From assembly GCA_016296655.1 (NCBI GenBank), contig JAEDIW010000049.1, forward strand, positions 1-16,517: a stretch of 16,517 nucleotides of DNA, written 5' to 3'. The position numbers and the translations under genes are program-made. This stretch comes from Treponema sp. (GTDB lineage: Bacteria > Spirochaetota > Spirochaetia > Treponematales > Treponemataceae). This document shows, piece after piece, positions 14,468 to 16,517 of this stretch (position 1 is its first letter; each line of letters begins with the position of its first letter). The notes beneath the pieces are model-generated. The model ran no database searches and had not been told where the DNA came from. It saw only the letters and a list, made by a program, of their open reading frames with translations.

Positions 14468-14665
14468 TCTGATAAAGAAAATCTCTGAAATTTACAGATT
14501 TTTGCAGATAAACGAAAGGAGATTATCTGGAATTTTTATTCATGCAAGGGATTTTACATCTGCTGAGCTTAAGCTGTAATGAGGGAGTAAAAATCTGCTT
14601 GCAAAAACTTAAACACACAGCAGCATCGATAACAGCATCAATACTGCTGATTTTGGAGAAAAAAA

Positions 14666-15967
14666 ATGGGCAAAACTGTTTACATTGGAATGACAGCAGA
14701 TATTATCCATCCAGGACTTATCAACATCATTAATGAAGGGGCAAAATATGGTGAACTGATTATAGGTCTTCTTACTGACACTGCAATCGTTTCACACAAA
14801 AGACTTCCCTATCTTACATACGAACAGAGAAAGTCAGTAGTTGAAAACCTGAAAGGAGTTTCCAAAGTTGTTCCGCAGGAAGACTGGAGTTATGTTCCAA
14901 ACCTGAAAAAATACAAGCCAGATTTTATGATTCATGGGGATGACTGGAAAACAAATTATCTTTCAAAAATCCGTGAAGAATGTTTCGAAACAATGAAGGA
15001 ATGGAATGGTCAGATAATTGAAGTTCCTTATACAAAGGGAATCAATTCAACAGCTCTTGCAGAAAATGCATCTTCCATTGGTACAACACCAGATGTACGT
15101 CGTGCAACATTGCGCAGACTTATTGCAGCAAAGCCAATTGTACGAATTCTCGAAGCACATTCAGGATTAAGTGGTCTTATTGCAGAACATACCCAGATTA
15201 TGAAAGATGACGGTCTTCATCAGTTTGACGGTATGTGGTCATCTTCTTTGACAGATTCTACTTCAAAGGGTAAGCCTGACATTGAAGCGGTAGACCTTAC
15301 AACACGAATGCAAAGCCTTACCGACATTCTTGAATGTACAACAAAGCCGATAATTTATGACGGTGATACAGGAGACATTCCAGAACATTTTGTCTTTACC
15401 GTACGAACTTTGGAACGAAACGGTGTTTCCGCAGTAATTATTGAAGATAAAAAAGGACTTAAAAAGAATTCCCTGTTTGGAACAGAAGCTAAACAGGTAC
15501 TTGCAACCGAAGAAGAATTCTGTGAAAAAATAGCAGCTGGCAAAAAAGCTCAGGTTACTAAAGATTTTATGATTATTGCCCGTATTGAAGAAATCATTGC
15601 AGGATATTCAGTTGATGAAGCTCTGACAAAAGCTTTTGCAGCTGTACGTGCAGGCGCAGATGGCGTAATGATTCACTCAAAAGATAAAAGCGGTGAAGAC
15701 ATCAAGGAATTCTGCCAGCGGTTCCGCAAGGAATATGCAGGCATTCCGATTGTACTTGTTCCTACTACTTACAATCAGTTTACTGAATCAGAACTTGCAT
15801 CATGGGGCGCAAACATCATCATTTATGCAAACCACATGCTTCGTGCCAGTTATCCTGCCATGCAGAAAGTTGCCGAAACAATTCTTAAAGCAGAACGTAG
15901 TCTGGAAGTAAATGACATGTGCATGCCAATTAAGCAGATTCTTGAACTCATTCCGGGAACAAAATAA
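14666..15967 (+). CDS. pepM: Phosphoenolpyruvate mutase with N-terminal nucleotidyltransferase domain
   Basis: This 433-residue cytoplasmic protein converts PEP to phosphonopyruvate, the entry step to C-P compounds. Residues 1-135 form a TagD/cytidylyltransferase-like domain: YIGMTADIIHPGL (6-18), MIHGDDWK (88-95) and KGINST (124-129). Residues about 145-433 are the isocitrate-lyase-like mutase barrel: ILEAHSGLSGLIAE, MWSSSLTDS (190-198), YDGDTGD (231-237, acidic metal ligands) and the PEP-mutase signature EDKKGLKKNS (260-269), which separates true mutases from phosphonopyruvate hydrolases and lyases. This two-domain form is also known from Bacteroides. In the N-domain the usual HxGH nucleotide motif reads HPGL, so nucleotidyl transfer may be lost. 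A GGAG 7 nt before the ATG supports the start. Ppd follows on the same strand. Confidence 0.95.
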   Translation: MGKTVYIGMTADIIHPGLINIINEGAKYGELIIGLLTDTAIVSHKRLPYLTYEQRKSVVENLKGVSKVVPQEDWSYVPNLKKYKPDFMIHGDDWKTNYLSKIREECFETMKEWNGQIIEVPYTKGINSTALAENASSIGTTPDVRRATLRRLIAAKPIVRILEAHSGLSGLIAEHTQIMKDDGLHQFDGMWSSSLTDSTSKGKPDIEAVDLTTRMQSLTDILECTTKPIIYDGDTGDIPEHFVFTVRTLERNGVSAVIIEDKKGLKKNSLFGTEAKQVLATEEEFCEKIAAGKKAQVTKDFMIIARIEEIIAGYSVDEALTKAFAAVRAGADGVMIHSKDKSGEDIKEFCQRFRKEYAGIPIVLVPTTYNQFTESELASWGANIIIYANHMLRASYPAMQKVAETILKAERSLEVNDMCMPIKQILELIPGTK

Positions 15968-16063
15968 TTTTTTTGCGCAGACAGATGTATAATAAGTTAC
16001 GAATAAAGCTGCAAATTGTTTTATCTTCAGTTGCATTCAATCCAGGTATCTGTCTGCGTCTGA

Positions 16064-16088
16064 TTTAAGGTTTTATACAAACCTTAAA
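16064..16088 (+). repeat. Perfect 10-bp hairpin downstream of pepM
   Basis: TTTAAGGTTT and AAACCTTAAA enclose a 5-nt loop (TATAC). Only a short A-run follows on this strand, so on its own it is a weak terminator. It may be an anti-terminator or spacing element in the ppd leader. Confidence 0.6.
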
Positions 16089-16092
16089 AACA

Positions 16093-16144
16093 TCGAACTC
16101 AAGGCTTTTAGCGCTAGCGTACCTTGACTCGACGGATTTTTTTT
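16093..16144 (+). terminator. Terminator-like hairpin plus T8 directly before ppd
   Basis: TCAAGG (16099-16104) pairs with CCTTGA (16122-16127). After a small internal loop, TCGA (16093-16096) pairs with TCGA (16129-16132). Eight T follow at 16137-16144, and the ppd Shine-Dalgarno (GAGG, 16148-16151) begins 4 nt later. This is either the pepM terminator or an attenuator controlling ppd. Confidence 0.5.
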
Positions 16145-16159
16145 ATAGAGGAAAATACA

Positions 16160-16517
16160 ATGATAAGACCATCATATTTTTACGATTTGCTGCTGAAAAA
16201 CGGTACGGATTTTTTTGCAGGAGTACCAGATTCTCTTCTGAAAAATTTCTGTGCTTACGTTACAGACAACGCACCTGCAGAAAAGCACATAATTTCTGCA
16301 AATGAAGGAAGTGCAACAGGTCTTGCATGCGGTTACCATTTTGCAACTGGCAGGATTCCTATGATTTACATGCAGAATTCAGGAGAAGGCAACATGGTAA
16401 ATCCGTTGATGTCCATTGCAGATCCAGATGTTTACTCTGTACCGATGCTGATTGTTATCGGCTGGCGTGGAGAACCTGGCGTTCATGATGAACCTCAGCA
16501 TGTAAAACAGGGAAAAG
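16160..16517 (+). CDS. ppd: Phosphonopyruvate decarboxylase, N-terminal part
   Basis: The first 119 codons of this gene run off the right edge. The product is a thiamine-diphosphate enzyme that decarboxylates phosphonopyruvate to phosphonoacetaldehyde, the step that makes the PEP mutase reaction irreversible. Visible family features are GVPDSLLKNFC (21-31), the ThDP-activating Glu49 in SANEGSATGLACG, MQNSGEGNMVNPL (71-83) and GWRGEPG followed by DEPQHVKQG (101-118), a signature shared by Ppd and sulfopyruvate decarboxylases. The N-terminus is complete, starting at ATG 16160 with GAGG 8 nt upstream. Position after pepM makes the phosphonate substrate nearly certain. The next gene, outside the window, is predicted to be a 2-aminoethylphosphonate aminotransferase. 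Confidence 0.93.
   Translation, partial: MIRPSYFYDLLLKNGTDFFAGVPDSLLKNFCAYVTDNAPAEKHIISANEGSATGLACGYHFATGRIPMIYMQNSGEGNMVNPLMSIADPDVYSVPMLIVIGWRGEPGVHDEPQHVKQGK

Larger units (their letters stand above)
14332..14665. promoter_or_regulatory. Divergent regulatory region between cytidylyltransferase and pepM
   Basis: This 334-nt gene-free region carries promoters in both directions, three copies of a TGTTCAA-type motif and a roughly 190-nt leader for pepM. The leader includes a 7-bp hairpin, AAAATCT (14478-14484) with AGATTTT (14496-14502), close after the predicted transcription start, and a Shine-Dalgarno-like AAAGGAG (14515-14521) with no proper ATG after it. The pepM Shine-Dalgarno is GGAG at 14655-14658. 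Confidence 0.6.
15968..16159 (+). promoter_or_regulatory. Structured leader between pepM and ppd
   Basis: This 192-nt gap holds three consecutive stem-loops. Stem 1 is CGCAGACAGAT (15976-15986) with ATCTGTCTGCG (16048-16058), enclosing a smaller TGCAA/TTGCA stem (16010-16014, 16031-16035). Stem 2 is TTTAAGGTTT (16064-16073) with AAACCTTAAA (16079-16088). Stem 3 is a terminator-like hairpin (16093-16132) with T8 directly before the ppd Shine-Dalgarno. A TATAAT (15988-15993) without a clear -35 lies in the first loop. The arrangement resembles an attenuator or riboswitch, but I recognise no known riboswitch class. Confidence 0.5.

Noticed and set aside
14542..14733. 63-residue frame in the pepM leader, overlapping the pepM start
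   Set aside because: The only good Shine-Dalgarno (14515-14521) is about 20 nt from its ATG, and the end of the frame is out-of-phase pepM coding sequence. A leader peptide was considered, but no regulatory codon run is present.

Overview
The window reads as accessory cell-envelope DNA from an AT-rich bacterium, most likely a spirochaete of the Treponema group. That assignment is inference. It rests on the low GC content (judged by eye), the pairing of a nucleotidyltransferase-fused PEP mutase with a LicC/PntC-like cytidylyltransferase, and a membrane-anchored TagF-like protein with an IDPGTGS start. No rRNA, tRNA, CRISPR array or transposase gene is visible.

Layout. Positions 1-404 hold the 3' end of a family-2 glycosyltransferase that looks internally shortened. 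Positions 405-725 are gene-free and rich in inverted repeats. Positions 726-3413 hold a large membrane gene (YidC-like domain, extra membrane helices, then an alkaline-phosphatase/sulfatase-superfamily transferase domain) broken by one in-frame TAA, followed by a good terminator. From 3562 to about 9237, all on the plus strand, come a CotH-family kinase, a UDP-glucuronate 4-epimerase, a GT8-like transferase, a GT4 transferase and UDP-glucose 6-dehydrogenase. Positions 9334-12033 hold an intact second copy of the YidC-sulfatase fusion, closely coupled to a TagF/CDP-glycerol glycerophosphotransferase-like gene (12036-13274). A LicC/PntC-like cytidylyltransferase with an N-terminal winged helix lies on the minus strand (13444-14331). 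It diverges from a phosphonate operon: PEP mutase (14666-15967), a structured 190-nt leader, and phosphonopyruvate decarboxylase (16160 to the window end).

How the genes fit together (inference). Ugd and the epimerase would make UDP-GlcA and UDP-GalA for the glycosyltransferases. PEP mutase and Ppd would make phosphonoacetaldehyde, normally aminated to 2-aminoethylphosphonate, and the LicC/PntC-like enzyme would activate it as a CMP derivative. The TagF-like protein and the sulfatase-fold transferase would add phospho-polyol or phosphonate groups to a surface glycan or glycolipid. CotH may phosphorylate an exported protein.

The most unusual element is the fusion of a YidC-like domain to a sulfatase-fold transferase. 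It is present twice, and both copies lack the arginine that insertases use. The next most interesting items are the nonsense mutation in the first copy, the degenerate HPGL motif in the PEP-mutase N-domain, and the terminator-like leader just upstream of ppd.
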